A DNA stretch of 64,000 bases from Acholoe squamosa (taxonomy: Eukaryota; Annelida; Polychaeta; Phyllodocida; Polynoidae). The stretch spans positions 60,098,813 through 60,162,812 of the forward strand of contig OX439038.1 of the NCBI GenBank assembly GCA_949317995.1. Reading direction: 5' to 3'. Shown here in pieces: positions 37,873 to 51,030 of this stretch. The notes under the pieces are model-generated. The model saw only the letters and a list, made by a program, of their open reading frames with translations, did not search any database and was not told where the DNA came from. Position numbers and translations under genes: made by a program. Each line of letters begins with the position of its first letter. The stretch's first letter is position 1.

Positions 37873-37971
37873 ATGGCTGCCGACACAGGCTTCATTAACG
37901 ACGCCCGGGAGCTGTTGATCGGCGTGGTACTTTTCAGGTCCCGAGGTCATCTTAGATCCGCCATTTGTTAA
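37873..37971 (+). CDS. Candidate first coding exon or short ORF after the 37.5-kb promoter
   Basis: ATG at 37873 in a good context (ACAACATGG) opens a 32-codon frame starting MAADTGFINDARELL and closing at TAA 37969-37971. If spliced, GTG|GTACTT at 37926/37927 would end the exon in phase 0 after 18 codons, and CAG|GTCCCG at 37937/37938 is another donor. The start is credible because it sits directly after the E-box palindrome and overlaps a YY1-like motif. The product is not recognised and no second exon was found. Confidence 0.3.
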   Translation: MAADTGFINDARELLIGVVLFRSRGHLRSAIC

Positions 37972-40900
37972 AGCTTGCCCAAGTACATGCAGGGTCAACT
38001 ACAGTTGTGCAAACGATGTATAACGTATTACCTAGGATGCTGAAATCAGGCCTCCAGAAAACCTGGAGATTCGGTTTCTCTTCTCTCTTCTGTTTTTTTT
38101 TACTCTCTAAAAACGGGACCATGCTCTCTAACTCCCCATAGTATGACCATAATGGTATGACCCCGGCTTGTGATTGTCTTACTTAGTACGGCAGTTAGAA
38201 AACACCTTCCTGAGTATCACCCTTACTAACTGCAAACTTCTACACTATCAGTAACCTGCGGGGTTCACACGCCGACGTTCAGGGCTTATTGATGCCGGTG
38301 GCGCCACCACTCGGCAGCGTCTCAGGTGTCTTTTTAGCCGACCATTACCATCCGGTCCGCCTGAAGGTGGAGACCCTGATTGTATGACAATAGACGCAGC
38401 GATGAGCCTCCCCTGAAGGAATGGGAGATGGGGGTCCCTTATACCCCCACCCTCATTCCCTACCCTTGAATGGTGCGCTGATGAGGCCCGGGATGACCAC
38501 AAGGTGCCTATGGGTGGTATGGGGTTGGTATTAGTGGGAAGGGAAGGGGAGGGCAAGGGGAGGGGGCACCCGCGCCCAGTCCTCCTAGCGACGGGCGGTC
38601 ATCGATTCTGTGCACTTCCCGTCGCGTTCCAATCGTCGCCTAAATGAAGAGTGGTCAAGGCGACCCCTTGTGCAGATAGGGGTAGAGAGGGTGGCAAGGG
38701 GGGGGGGGGTTGGAGGACGTCGGCTGGCATTACCATCAGGGTATCAGGCACCACCCAGAGTCTTGTCGGGTCCAGCAGAGAGCAGGGGATGCCAGCAGGA
38801 GAGATGGGATTGGTGGATTGGGGGTCGGGACCTGTCAACACCGTGGTAAGACCGTTATGAGGCCATCCTCAGGGATCCCCAATGCTGCCAGTGCCAGGCA
38901 GGCATCGAGACACTAAGACACTCAATGTAAGGGCTGAATATAACATCTAGGTATTGTCCTTCGACGGGGCTTGAGGTCCCATATTGTGTGTAGTCATTCA
39001 TTTCACTGGGTATGGAGAGATGAGCATGCATGCAGACCACAATAATGGGTATCACTTGTACCCTACAATTTCTGTGGTAAATAGCAGGGAATTATTTGAT
39101 TGATTTTATCCAGCTAGTGGCATGGAAAATACCTTAGCCTATAATATTTGGGAACGTTTTGGACCTGCTCAGCCTATCCCTGATATCAAATTCCACAAGC
39201 TTTTTTGAGTACCTCTTTCATGACGTAGGCCTATAGCAGCATTTTTATTGCAATTCCCCTGAACTGCTGTGGGCATGAGTCTGACTGCAGCTTAAGGGAC
39301 CACTATAGTCCTCACTGTTAGACGCATGCTATTAGAAGCCTGACTGAGATCTGTAGTGAATTCTGAAGGAGTCCATCCCATCCTACTTCACATCAGCACC
39401 AATCAATGCAAATTAGTATAAATCATCATGTGCAAAATAGAAGGCCCTTTGCATGTGGGATTTAAGGAATCCTCACATAAATCCCACATGTGAACTTTAG
39501 AAGGGATGGGGAAGCTGGCTCATCCTCAGGCGCGTGTCTCTCTCAATCCAAGCCTTGATTCACTTTTAGGACGATGGCCGGATTAAGTATTGCAGGCATG
39601 TAGGGCTCCCTAGCGGGCACGTGGTTTAATTCCAAGCCCTTCCACAGTGGTGGCCATCATTATACGACCTCCTTCTTGTAAATCAGGCCGCCCCGATAAT
39701 GTATAAAACACTCTGCCATGAGCTGACGACGGCCATATTGACTGGCTTCATTTGTAGTCATGCATGCGAAGACAGGCTCCGGGGCCCGCCGGTTTCTGGA
39801 GGGGCCCCGTGGTATGGATTACAAAGCAGAGGCAGTAAACTTGCGGCGACGTCACGATTGTAGCTGGTGAGGTGATGGCCTGTAGAGAGCCCCCCCCCCA
39901 CTCCTCTTATCCCCCCCCCGCACCACTGTCACCCCTATCCCTATTATAGGCTCCTGTGTCGGCAATGAATAAAATCTCCCACAAATGACACACGGCTTAC
40001 CCTTGCCTTGCCATTCACATCCTGCCCAGACACTTCTTTCTACATAGTCTGGGCGAGTATTAATATTTTTTTGTCTCCTTTTTTCCATCTCTCCCCTCTC
40101 CATATCCTCCCTCATCTTTCAACGTTAAGGTTAGATCTGTGCAAATGCTTGTGTTGATCGATCGGCGGGCTGGCTGGGTGGGACGTGGGGCGGTTGGTTA
40201 TATAGAACCAGGATGATGGGAGGAGTGGAGATGAGGTGGATCATTAAGATCAGATCGGATTTATTAAAGCTGCCTGGGTGACTGACACACAAACCTACAT
40301 TTCCACTGATTGTCTACCCTCACCCACCCAGTTGTATTCTAGTGTGGACAAACGTCATGTCTAAATGTACGACCCAGCACCACTGACACTATACTGCCAA
40401 CATCTATCACCTTAGAGCTTACCCTATAGCACAGGCCAGACCTCTGTTTGGGCTAGCTTGCTGGCACTAGGTCGGTGGGGGTAACTAAGCGCTGTAGACT
40501 AGGGGTTGAGAAATATCTAGAACAAAAGCCAGGTTGATCGAACTCTACTGAGCTGCTCCATGAGCTACTCCCCCCCCCGACCACAAACACACCCGCTCAC
40601 CAATCTCCCAAGTCTAACCTCAGCCAGAAATAGGCGAGGAGAGGCAGACCTAGTCGTGTCTGCTCATAGCCAAATCACGTTCTGCTTTTTGTGTGGCGAC
40701 GTCTGCGCCTTTCTAGTGGTTAAAAGGTTATCCTTCGGGGTTTGTGTACATATGGCGAGTGCTGAGCGGAGCAGATAATTGTGGGGGTTAATTACAGCGT
40801 AACCATCAATACCTGGAAATTTACAAAAAGAGAAAAGAAAGAAAAAAATGTCATATGATAAGTATAAAAATAATTGACACAACTTTTTGGCATATAGGAA

Positions 40901-41119
40901 CAATAAAGAATGGCATCTACTTTGGTGAATTGAAACTAACACGTGGATTATTATCCCTTAAAGCTTTTTTTTTACATGAGGTGTTGAATGCTATCTCACC
41001 AATGATTGAGACCAGTATTGCATTCTTAGCTCAGTAGCCATGTATGCTTCTCACAGAAGACCAGGGATGGCATATCCTTACCACATGTCTACTGTATAGT
41101 GAAAGAGCTAAGGAGATCA
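37972..41119. other. Non-coding DNA, GC-rich part at 38.2-38.9 kb
   Basis: 38240-38880 is GC-rich with a poly-G run near 38700 and Pro/Gly-rich frames on both strands. A 12-bp perfect hairpin (CATGTGGGATTT, 39452-39490) and C runs near 39890 and 39910 also occur. No gene was recognised. Confidence 0.35.
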
Positions 41120-41680
41120 CTGATTACGCAGGTAGATGTCTCTAATATACATGGTCTAAGAACGAAATTGGCCCAATTATCCAGGTGTCCGGTCAGCTCA
41201 CCCCATCTAACCAGGCATTTCTTTCTAATGCATAGAACTAGCTAGGTAGCTGCTTCTAATGCATGGTACTGGATGACTCAAGGGAGCAGCTCAAGTAATT
41301 GTGTCTACTGTATAACTCGGGGGATCAGCTCACTTTGCCAGGTAGTTGTGTCTGCTCTAAACCTCATGGGAGCTGTCCACCCATTGGCCAATATAATCTG
41401 CTGTATTAATCAGGAGAGCAGCTCACCAGAAGCCAACTAGTTTTATCTGCGGTGTAACTCATGAGAGCAGGTAATCATTGGTCAGGTAGCTATGTCTGCT
41501 GTCTAACTCAGGAGAGCAGGTCATCATTGGTCAGGTAGCTATGTTTGCTGTGTAACTCAGGAGAGCAGGTAATCATTGGTCAGGTAGCTATGTTTGCTGT
41601 GTAACTCAGGAGAGCAGGCCATCATTGGTCAGGTAGCTAAGTCTGCTGTGTCACTCACGAGTGCAGCTCACTTGTAGATT
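41120..41680. repeat. 49-bp minisatellite with decayed upstream copies
   Basis: Homogeneous units start at 41471, 41520, 41569 and 41618, exactly 49 bases apart (ATCATTGGTCAGGTAGCT core). From 41120 to 41470 related but much more diverged units (GGAGCAGCTCA, GTGTCTGCTGT phrases) continue upstream. Confidence 0.85.
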
Positions 41681-44560
41681 ATTTGAGAGGGTCAGACCTC
41701 TGAACCTGGTCCTTTACTATCTGAAGGGTATAATGCTGATACCGTTAGGCCCTGGGTTATGGTGTGTAGTGTACAGTATCCACTTATGATGTCCATTTAG
41801 GACATATAACGGCACATACGTGACATGTACTGCAAAGAGGGGTCTTCATACCCCCTACGCCAAACCCCCTTTTCACAGTGGTGTTACATATATCTACCTC
41901 ATAGACTAGAGGACCCACTGCTAGGGGTTGGGGAGTTGTTTCTCTCTTGTTTTGAAAATATAAAAGGTTGAACTAAGGTGTCATGTCAGTTGGTCTCGGT
42001 CACGTAATTCCTACTGCGATCCGTTCGTATTACTGTTGTTACCTGGGTTACAATTGTGGCTCCTTTTTTCAACAAAATGTTCATACATTTCACATTTGCA
42101 CTACAAATATAGGACATGTATCAGCTTACCCCAGTAACCTCTTTTTTATCATGTATAGCACTATTGTCAACAGGGTGATATCTTGCAACAAAGTTCTACC
42201 ACTAGTGGCATTCACTATGGCACTGAAATATATATGTAAAATCAGGGGAAGCTTTGAAGCAGCTTTTTCTTTTAAAACTTAGCTTTGTCAAATTTTTGCT
42301 TGTTTTTCAGTCTTTGATTTTCAAACGATCCGATGGCGTCATGCAACTGAACCTTTCTGCCATATTTCAATATTATATCACCCCATTTCTACAGAAAATC
42401 ACTATAGCATATGCTATAGCACAAACAACTCGCTGGACCTGTCTGCCTACGCCAACACCAACCCATCTTGCCTCTATTTCCATGTATAGCGATAGCACAC
42501 ACTGTGGCCCAGATCCCACGATTTATCCGCTGCGATCAGAGTAAAAGCCGATTAGAATAGGACACAATCAGTCGTGGGTCTGTCGGCCCGGCCATGGGGA
42601 TGCCCACCAGATCTCGGCCCGATCCAGGCTGCCACAAGTCACGGGGAGGAAAATCAATGGACGACAGATCGTACAGCAAGATCGGGTAGGGTGTGGGTGT
42701 GTTTAGGAGGAGGATGGTCGGGGGTGACCTAGGCATTCCCTTTGCTTCTAACCACTGTAGAAAGCCCCAGTCCCCCCTAGGGCACCCCGACCCCCCATTC
42801 CACCCCTACCCCCTCCTATGCCCCCAGCTAAATAGTAGGACCCTAGATCTAGAAGTGTGGGTATGTAGCTTCAAGATCCATTGGAGTAGACAGGCACTAG
42901 ATGTAGAATGAGGAGTTAGTGTACACCTGTTCAAGGAGGACAAGAAGAAAAAGAAGAAGAAACATATATTGGCCTAGAAATATATTGGAGGAAAAACAAG
43001 TATTAGTAAGTGGAACTTTAGTTTGCAGGTGTGGGAGACACGTGAAGCATTGGTATATAATGATGATGAGAGTCTATCTGCTTATATCCACACGTGTCTG
43101 TCTGTCGTTGGCCAAGTTTCCTGGAGTCTAGAGTTTGGGGGATGTGAGCGCCGGACCCCAAATTCCACGCTTGATAGCGGAATTAAGATGCCCAGAGGCT
43201 GATGGGGTGCGTTGCGGAGGGGGTCCTCTGTTGAGTGACATTCGGCAAAGGTTGACTGACCAGAGGCAAAGCGTTCAGGCAATGCTGTCCATGTCGTTCG
43301 GGGCGACATCCACTAGCCGTCTCCAACCTCTAACCCCCTGCAGCCCCTGCCCCGCCCAACTACTAACCCTGCCCACTCACTGCCAATCAATAGCCCTAGG
43401 TAGGCCCCACCGACAGCCCAATGTCGGCCGGCAACTCGGCTTGTTTATCGAACACAGCCGCTCTTGACTAAATGCAAAAAAGATGTGCACTCTCTGGACA
43501 TGGCAGGACTGAAGAGGGTAGGGGTAATAGCATTATGAGTACCCGCAGCCACCCCTCGGCCAACAACAGAATTTCCACACTTGGACTGCCTTTAGCTTTC
43601 AACAACCCTACTCTTACACTTCAAGCACAACTTCACATCACAAACCACAATAACAGTCTGCTAGGCGTCTGCAAGCCTTAGAGGTAGCGCCAAGGTCATG
43701 CCATGGAGAAGTAGGGCGGGTTGGGTAATTACCAGCCTGCTTCAGGGACAAACCCCACTACCCTAGATGTCCTCCAGGGTCTGACAGGCATATAGGGCCT
43801 TGAGGGAGGCTGTAGGTCACATTACCCTTTGAGGTTTAGGTTCCAACCCAATGTTAATGCTAACTGACTGATTGTTATCACTATATCAAAATACCATACA
43901 TTAAACTATTATCCAAAAGTCCATAACACAACATAATCCTATAAAGCTGCATATATACAGCACAGCATGGTGACTTCTCATCTTAAGACAAGTTCAGACT
44001 TGGCGATGATATAAAACACATTCACTGACCAATGATATGTAGGTCAGGGTTACAGATATTACAGCGCTGCTAGTAGAAAGACTCTTAGTGAGTAGCATAT
44101 AAGATTGTGTCAACTCAGCTATATTTCTTGCTGATCTATATGCCCCCGACCCCCGGCAAGTCAAGTCCAAGACCAGTTTCCCATTTGCCCGGTCTAGCTG
44201 AAAGTGCTCTCCGAGAGCAGGGAATGGAATGAGTTTGTTTGGTGAGGTGGGGAGGAGGAGTGGGTAGAGACTGTTGAAAATGTGACAGTGACATTTATAG
44301 TGACACTGACATGGTTCTCCTGCTTATATATATAGCCATGTGGGTATTAATGGCTTGAACGATGTCAGCGATAATTTAGCATTTCAATAATCAGCTTCCT
44401 AACGCTATACCCGCCTTAGGATAATACATTATGAGATAGTATATCCACTATGATATGATGATGTAGCCAATCATTGCATGCACGGGGGCTATCACGTATC
44501 CTATGATTGCTGACATTTTCATTATTACCTTAGTAAAACGCTCATATCATTTCCTAACAT
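41681..44560. other. Non-coding DNA, nothing recognised
   Basis: 43090-43460 is GC-rich, with a 110-codon frame starting at TTG and no recognisable domain. An AAGAAG tract lies near 42940. Confidence 0.35.
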
Positions 44561-44565
44561 ATGAA

Positions 44566-44756
44566 GAGTTTGGTTCCAAAACGCAATAAACGCCATTTTG
44601 AAAAAAAGAGGCTAATTTTCATGTTAGAGATGGCTAAGTGTTATAAAAAAATAATTTTCTTTCGAAAAAAAAAAATTTACTCAAGGGAGTACTGCAAATA
44701 TGGGTATATATGCTGACAATCGGGAGTGGATTTGTTGCGTTTTGGAACCAAACTCT
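44566..44756. mobile_element. Short MITE with AGAGTTTGGTTCC ends
   Basis: AGAGTTTGGTTCCAAAACGC at 44566-44585 is matched by its exact reverse complement at 44737-44756, and similarity extends a further six bases. The 190-bp element has an A-rich interior and no coding potential. Confidence 0.75.
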
Positions 44757-45238
44757 ATTATGATATAACTAGGATTACAATGATATGACAACGTTGGAAA
44801 TATTGTATTGCAGCTTTAATTCTGCCGTGGTAATTCCGACAAGAAGTGGTAGACACACTTTAATGCTATTGTATTGTCAAAGAGCTGTAATTGTATAGCT
44901 TATATCTAGGGAGCTGCTCACACACAGATGACTACCAGTGACTAGCTCCTGTTTCAGCTGTCTCCTTGCCTCCTGTCCTATGGTAATTGGCTTCGTGTGC
45001 GTCATAACGTTCCCTACGTTTCTGAGTATTGGGAGCCGTATAACTCTTGTATTTCATAGAGGCAAATGTCCATTATTTTGCTACCGATCATTTCAGAATA
45101 GCACTCCTGTCTAATACAGTATGCCCTATTGTTGCCATGGTACATGGATGTTGGAGGACATTGCCCTGGCGAGCAACCTGCCATTGCTGCGTTTAGGGAT
45201 ATTGCCTCTCCCACCTGATAGGTTCACTCCCAAAAGAT
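44757..45238. other. Non-coding DNA, nothing recognised
   Basis: No supported feature. Confidence 0.35.
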
Positions 45239-45423
45239 AGGCATGGCATATGTAAGCAAATGTCCACGGCCATGGGATATTTTTACATCGTATTCCCCGA
45301 GGTGGGACTGGTGTATCCCACGAAGCCATTATATGGCTGATTGGGATGCAACCAGTCCCACAGAGGGGAATGCGATGTAAAAAATCCCATGGAAGTGGAC
45401 ATTTGCATTTGTGTCATGGCCTA
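45239..45423. mobile_element. Foldback element with 80-bp arms, TA flanked
   Basis: Left arm 45241-45320 and right arm 45342-45421 are inverted copies sharing CAAATGTCCAC, CCATGGGAT, TTTACATCG and GTGGGACTGG. The 21-base centre contains ATTATAT. TA flanks both ends (TA|GGCATGG...CATGGCC|TA), as in Tc1/mariner-type MITEs. It could form a long hairpin RNA if transcribed. Confidence 0.8.
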
Positions 45424-48400
45424 GGGGGTTATTTTGCTTTTGAATAAAGAAAAGCAGCTCAGATCTGTTCAAAATCCAAGATGGCGGACACCCATTGAAT
45501 ACGGACACATTGTATTCAATGACATAAGGATGCAGTGCCAATGAGTCACTCACCAATGTTACATCCATGTACCATGAAGAAAACTGAGTGTAAAGGATAC
45601 AGGCATCATGCTGCCTCCAAAGGCTAAATTTAGACTTTGCACCCGAAGCCTTTACAATAAGTTCAACATTTGATATTATTCTGAATTTTTCCCAATGATA
45701 GAAATGTATGGTGCTAACGGTAGATTTCCTGAAAGTTGCACCATATCTTGAAAGGCATATCTCGTATAGGTGAAAAAGGATGCAGACAGAACCTTGGGTG
45801 TTGTTATGATTGCCTCAGCCCTTCATGGTGAGGGTTGACAACTGTGGAGGAGGTGACAAATGAATGGTGGACACAGGAGTGTGCCTGGCTGTAGTGATTG
45901 TCTGTGGAGTACTGCTAGACAGACACATAGAAACACGTCTCAATTCTACCTTTATATCACCTCCATGCCATACCGTTCATACAAGGCCACAATGTAACCC
46001 TTTTTCTGCTAGCTTGCGGTTCTATGTCACTCTCCTCTCCCCTGTAACCTGTCTTTGTAGCAGTGTAGCTTCTACACTGTGTGGAGTAGGAGGAAATAAT
46101 ATGTCCAAATTACCTTGGCCGAGAGGCGAGCATATGGCAGCCGTCCGTTCCCCAATATGACAGCGACCTACAATAAAGGCTCCCATCCTTGGCTTTATTA
46201 TGTATGGTATGGAAGACACGGAACTGTTATTGCCCCTTCATTCCAGTAATGGCCTGTCCCCAAGTCGGCCAAGATTGCTGCCTCCCTCTGCCTGTGTCCA
46301 TATATATGAAAAGGGGGACTGGGTGATTGGGGAAAGATGGGCCAGCCTTGAAATAAGACAGGCATGAGTAATACCAAATTTCTATGTTGGTAGGGACTTC
46401 TAGCATGATGATGTCGTTGTGCACATAGATGCCTGGCTAGAAAGATAAACTAGGTAAAAGATGGAGTGGTTGCTGTGTGAGCTAAGGCAGCCCGGCCATT
46501 GCTGTTTTTTTTTTTGTGTAAGTCAATAGGCCTGACTCCTTACACTAGCATTGTAGACGAGTACCTATCTCGTTGGTGACTTGCAGAGCAGGGCTAGGCA
46601 ATTGCAGTTGTGCTGGCACTCGCTGGGAACCAGTATAGGTACTACCAGATCTTGTTTTGGGTGAGCAGTGTGGGATTGGACTAAGCTCACCCCCGTGGGA
46701 GGGTACCAGCCTACTAGGAGTTGCTTACTGTTCCCCAGAGCAGCTCCCCACATCGCTCAATACCTGCTCCAGCCCCTGTCTGTAGATAAATCAGTATTGA
46801 CTCACAGGTGTGGCCGTTTACGCACGGCTGAACACCTCCTGAATTAAGGTAAAGGGGTGGGGGTGGGTATGGGGTCGTGGGGAAGGTGTGCTGTTGTTTT
46901 ACATGTAGTTGTCAATACAAGGGATACACCCATCATCAACACCCCACCATCCTGCCTACACTTTGAAACGAGTCTTTACATCACAGTATCCTTAACTAAG
47001 GCAACTTAACCTCTGTAAATTTTTGTACAGGTACATGTATGTACTGTCAATGCCAGCATGACATGTACATTTATAATACATTTACAATAAGTCTCTAACC
47101 CTAACTATTTTCCTAGCTCATTTTCAGTGTACCATTATACCAACGACGATTATGATAAATACCGCCAGGGTACTAGATAAATCCATGAATAAATACCACC
47201 CAATGTCAGCATAGCGTGTCAATACAATACACACAATACTATATAACCTCTAGACCAATGCACTATATATGGCTCATGTTATGATAGGCTGGAAATGTGG
47301 ATGACGCCAAGTGGTATAGTGTCTGATGAATATTGCTTAATAAGGGCCAGCAATCATATTATGTTGATGATTAGCTGTGCCCCAGCTGGCATCCAGGGCT
47401 ACATGCAGTATAATAATGACTACTCTCCATGTAATATGCATAGCAATGGAATCAGAATGGGCGATTGGGATATGTGGGGTGGTCAAACAGAGCAAAGGCC
47501 ACATGAAAGCATTTCCCAAGGAGAGGTGTACCAAGGCCAATGAAGATATATGTGGTGCAAATGGATAAAAGTTGGATAAGTGCCCATTTTATGTGTACCA
47601 GTGTGGCAGTAAGAATTATATAGGTAACTCATGTTTGTGCGGCACAGTGTGGCACATTTATGGGTTAATGTGGTGGACATTGGTTTTATAGAATGAGAAC
47701 ATTCCACTGCAGCTCTCGCTTTCTATACATGTAGTTAAAGCACAGGAGTCTGCATAACATGCTCGGTTGGAGAGAATACAAGTCAACTTTATACACAGTC
47801 TACAAAGCCTGAAAGAAACTGTAAAAACATTAATTTGCAAAATAGACATAGCTCATGTCGATATGGAATAGCTATTTACAATATGCACTTACGTCCGTAT
47901 TATACAGTCATGGAATATGATGCTTGAATTGTGGAAAATACATAAGCTATATTAAAACCATGATGTTGTCAATTCGTCAGCGTTTATATTGCACAGGGGC
48001 GTCCGCCCCAAGGAGGCTATGCTGGAATACTATAGGTACATACATATATTGGCCAATATAGGCCCCTGAGGTCGTACCAACGACAGAGAATACCCACACA
48101 CATCTCATTCCCAGGTGAATAGATCATTTAGTGCATAGCGCTTTGGAGACGCAGTAGCATCTGCTCTGCTTCCCCGGGGCTGTAAATGACTCAGAGCAAA
48201 GGTAGCCCAACACCAGGGAATTTGAGGAAAAGGGCAGGAGCAGTAGACAGATGTTAGAGGTGTAGGTAGACTGAGGAAATCGTGAGGAGGGAATGGCCAA
48301 CTGGATCCCTCCCATCCTGCACTGGAGTGCTCAAGGGGGGTAAGGGTTGGGCGTGCCTGCACACAAGCCCAGCTGATTAGGAGTACAGCCTTGGGGGTTG

Positions 48401-50334
48401 GCTGTTAGTAGGGGAGGTGGCAGGCAAAGGACATGGGGTGAATCCCATGGATCTACAACCATCCCCAGTTTACACCCCAACAACTCTACATGCATACTAA
48501 ACATTGCTGGTTCATGCCAGGTCCCCCACCCCTGCCCCACACAATGCTCCAGGGAGAGCCTGGAGAGAGCCTCTGGAACATGCTTCGACCTGCACCCACT
48601 CCCACCACACACTAACCGTGGAGTGAGCAGCAGGGGTCAACTACAGGGCGGTCAGTCTCACCTCTAGTATATTAAAGGCATTAACAATATCCCCAGGCTA
48701 AGAGTAAATCACCGGCTTTTGTTGCAACATTAAGCACCAAACCTTTATAAGATTCTCTCTTGCTGTGCATGACCACGGGGCATTATGCCAAAGCCAGTTT
48801 GAGTCATAAGCCCATAATTAACCGCCAAGCTAGGATCACGACACTAAGGTTGATGGGCATTTTGTTTCAGCATTCTGGATTGTGCCTAATAGGTGTGGTG
48901 TTTAGTGTGGAGAGGTGTGCTGGTACATGTCATCCATGAGCCAGTCACCCTCTGCCCATACAGCCTCACGCTTAGCATTATTTAAGGGGAGATGTCTATA
49001 CTCTGTCTAAAATCTCTAAAGTAATCACCTCCTCCTGGAACTAGTGTGGAAAGTTTCAATTTTGCAAGAGGGAATATTATAAGCAGACATGGCAAACCCA
49101 TAGGCGTTGCTTTGGTTTGGTACCAAGGACGGGCACACGTTTGTTCCCCACTAAAATGGCAAACTGTTAGTTCAGGGACACCTTCCTCTGGACAGACTAT
49201 GGCAATGCCATCAAACCTTCCCCAAGGTTAAGACTGTAGGCAGTTTGGTATACACAAGTGTGTGTGAGTGTATCTATAATGTCCACAAGGTTGTTACTCA
49301 TATCTGCCGTTGGGCCCACGACTTGTGCAAGCGCATTTTAACCTTGGCTGATACATCACCTCGTGACTCCAATCCCCCCTCCTCCACAGTCCTCCTCCAG
49401 CAGTGGCTACAGCACGGTCCCCACGCTCTTAAATAATAAAAAAAAGCGGACTAACTGCCCCTGGCCCCTCCTTGCAGGCCTCTAGAAGACGGAGATATGC
49501 GACCACCTAATAGACTTCTGGCTGTAGTGTAGCCTGGCGGCAGAGACTTAGTGTTTTATATGGTATCTGGAATTCCCTTAAGAAGTAAGAGCTTTAACTT
49601 GTTACATAGAACGGAGAGAAGAGCAGTGGAATATCAGAGTCAATATATGGGATCCAATTATATCTTATCGACCCTGCACAATCACTGTGCTACCATGTTA
49701 CCGACTTGTACTTGACATTAAACCTTAAAGGTGTGTTTGTGTAATGTGTATTTCAATACAACATAACGTAAGAGCATTACATGTGGGCGAGGTCTATAGA
49801 AAATGTGAAATACCCTTTGCTTGTACAGCTATGAATAGTCGACCTACAGTACCCTAAACATGCACTGCTTAAAATGACTGGCCAGCTTTAACAGTAGATT
49901 TTGATCAAACTGGTTTTAAGAAACAAATCTTATTTGGATTCACAGTGCTCTGGAATTCACTATCTTGGATATTTTGCAATAGAATATAATTCCAAAAGCA
50001 GGGTATAAATATTAAAGGAAATGGCGACTAAATGTAGATATGCAAACATGAATCCATGCAAATTGAGCTGAAGTGGCCTTTAGTAGAGAGAATTTATAGT
50101 GCTCACGCGGAGGAAAGCACGGTGGTTGGAAAGTACAGCTACTCTCGTCTATTCGCTTTTATCCAACTTCACTGAGGCAGTAGTTTGACTCTGGAGGAGG
50201 TCACCGGGTGGGTTCAGGCCTGCCTCTGGCTGTGTTGCGTGACATTGGGCCCGAGTTTGGCGCCTCTAACATCCCATTGCGAGCCCGAATAGATCTAACC
50301 ACGTTTAGTTGTTGATTTTTTTTTTTTTGCTCAG
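45424..50334. other. Non-coding DNA, nothing recognised
   Basis: AAGATGGCGGAC (YY1-like) at about 45479-45490 is followed by a small hairpin ATTGAATAC/GTATTCAAT. Short frames on both strands across the rest carry no recognisable domain. Confidence 0.35.
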
Positions 50335-50509
50335 GTTGACCTCTTCCACCTCAGGCCCTGTCCCCCACCACCAACCCGTATCCCAACCCACATGCACCAA
50401 CCCACCTACCACTATGCAACCATTGCCATCACCATCCGCTGGCATCCTTCAGGGGACCTATCGACACCCACATCAGGGCTTTAATAAAGCGGGGTACACT
50501 GTCACATAA
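50335..50509 (+). CDS. Candidate terminal exon, Pro/Ser/Thr/His/Gln-rich
   Basis: A strong acceptor (T12 then GCTCAG, ending at 50334) leads into a frame open for 57 codons to TAA at 50507-50509 (first base completes a split codon). The peptide is rich in Pro, Ser, Thr, His and Gln, as in disordered or transactivation segments, and ends in AGYTVT. AATAAA occurs at about 50480, inside the frame. No upstream exon or recognised domain links it to a gene. Low-complexity CCA-rich DNA producing an open frame by chance is a real alternative. Confidence 0.25.
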
Positions 50510-50975
50510 CGGCCAACCCTCCCCCATTATTTCAATCCGGTTCCCTGTCCATCCCAATCCTACAGACAGCCAGGATCCCCTCTTTTTGTCCCTAGCGGCA
50601 GTTTCTGAAACCTCTCATGCAAACCCCCTTAACCCCCGCATCCAGCTGGACATACCTCAAAATGCCCCCGTCCATATAGGAATTGGACAGGGTATGAACC
50701 CTTTAACCCTTCAGCTCCTAATACCCACCGTTAAATACCCACTGTAGTGATGTTTCTGTTATAGAACAGCCAGACTCATGGTACCTGATGTCTTAATTGG
50801 TGCAATTCATCAGTTTTGGTGTGCAACATAGCAGACCTCTTCTGAACAAGGTGACATTTGAAAAGGTGAAAAGGTTAGCTGGCAAAGGGGCATTTTTCTG
50901 ATCCTACCCTGCTACACGTTAACCTCCATACTCTCCCTACTCCCCACCGGAAGCCCTCCCCAGGTGGCAGTAGTA
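50510..50975. other. Non-coding DNA, nothing recognised
   Basis: C-rich unstructured sequence. Confidence 0.35.
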
Positions 50976-50979
50976 GCAG

Positions 50980-51030
50980 TAGCAGCCCCTAGTGGTGAGC
51001 AGCTCAGTCCGTAGCACCCCCTGTTGACAG
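50980..51030 (-). promoter_or_regulatory. Paired CTCF-like motifs
   Basis: On the minus strand, CAACAGGGGGTGCTA (from 51010-51027) and CCACTAGGGGCTGC (about 50982-50995) both resemble the CTCF core, in the same orientation. Between them lies TGAGCAGCTCAGTCC (50996-51010), found again exactly at 58282-58296 next to CAGTAGGGGGAAG. Inference from motif similarity only. Confidence 0.35.
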
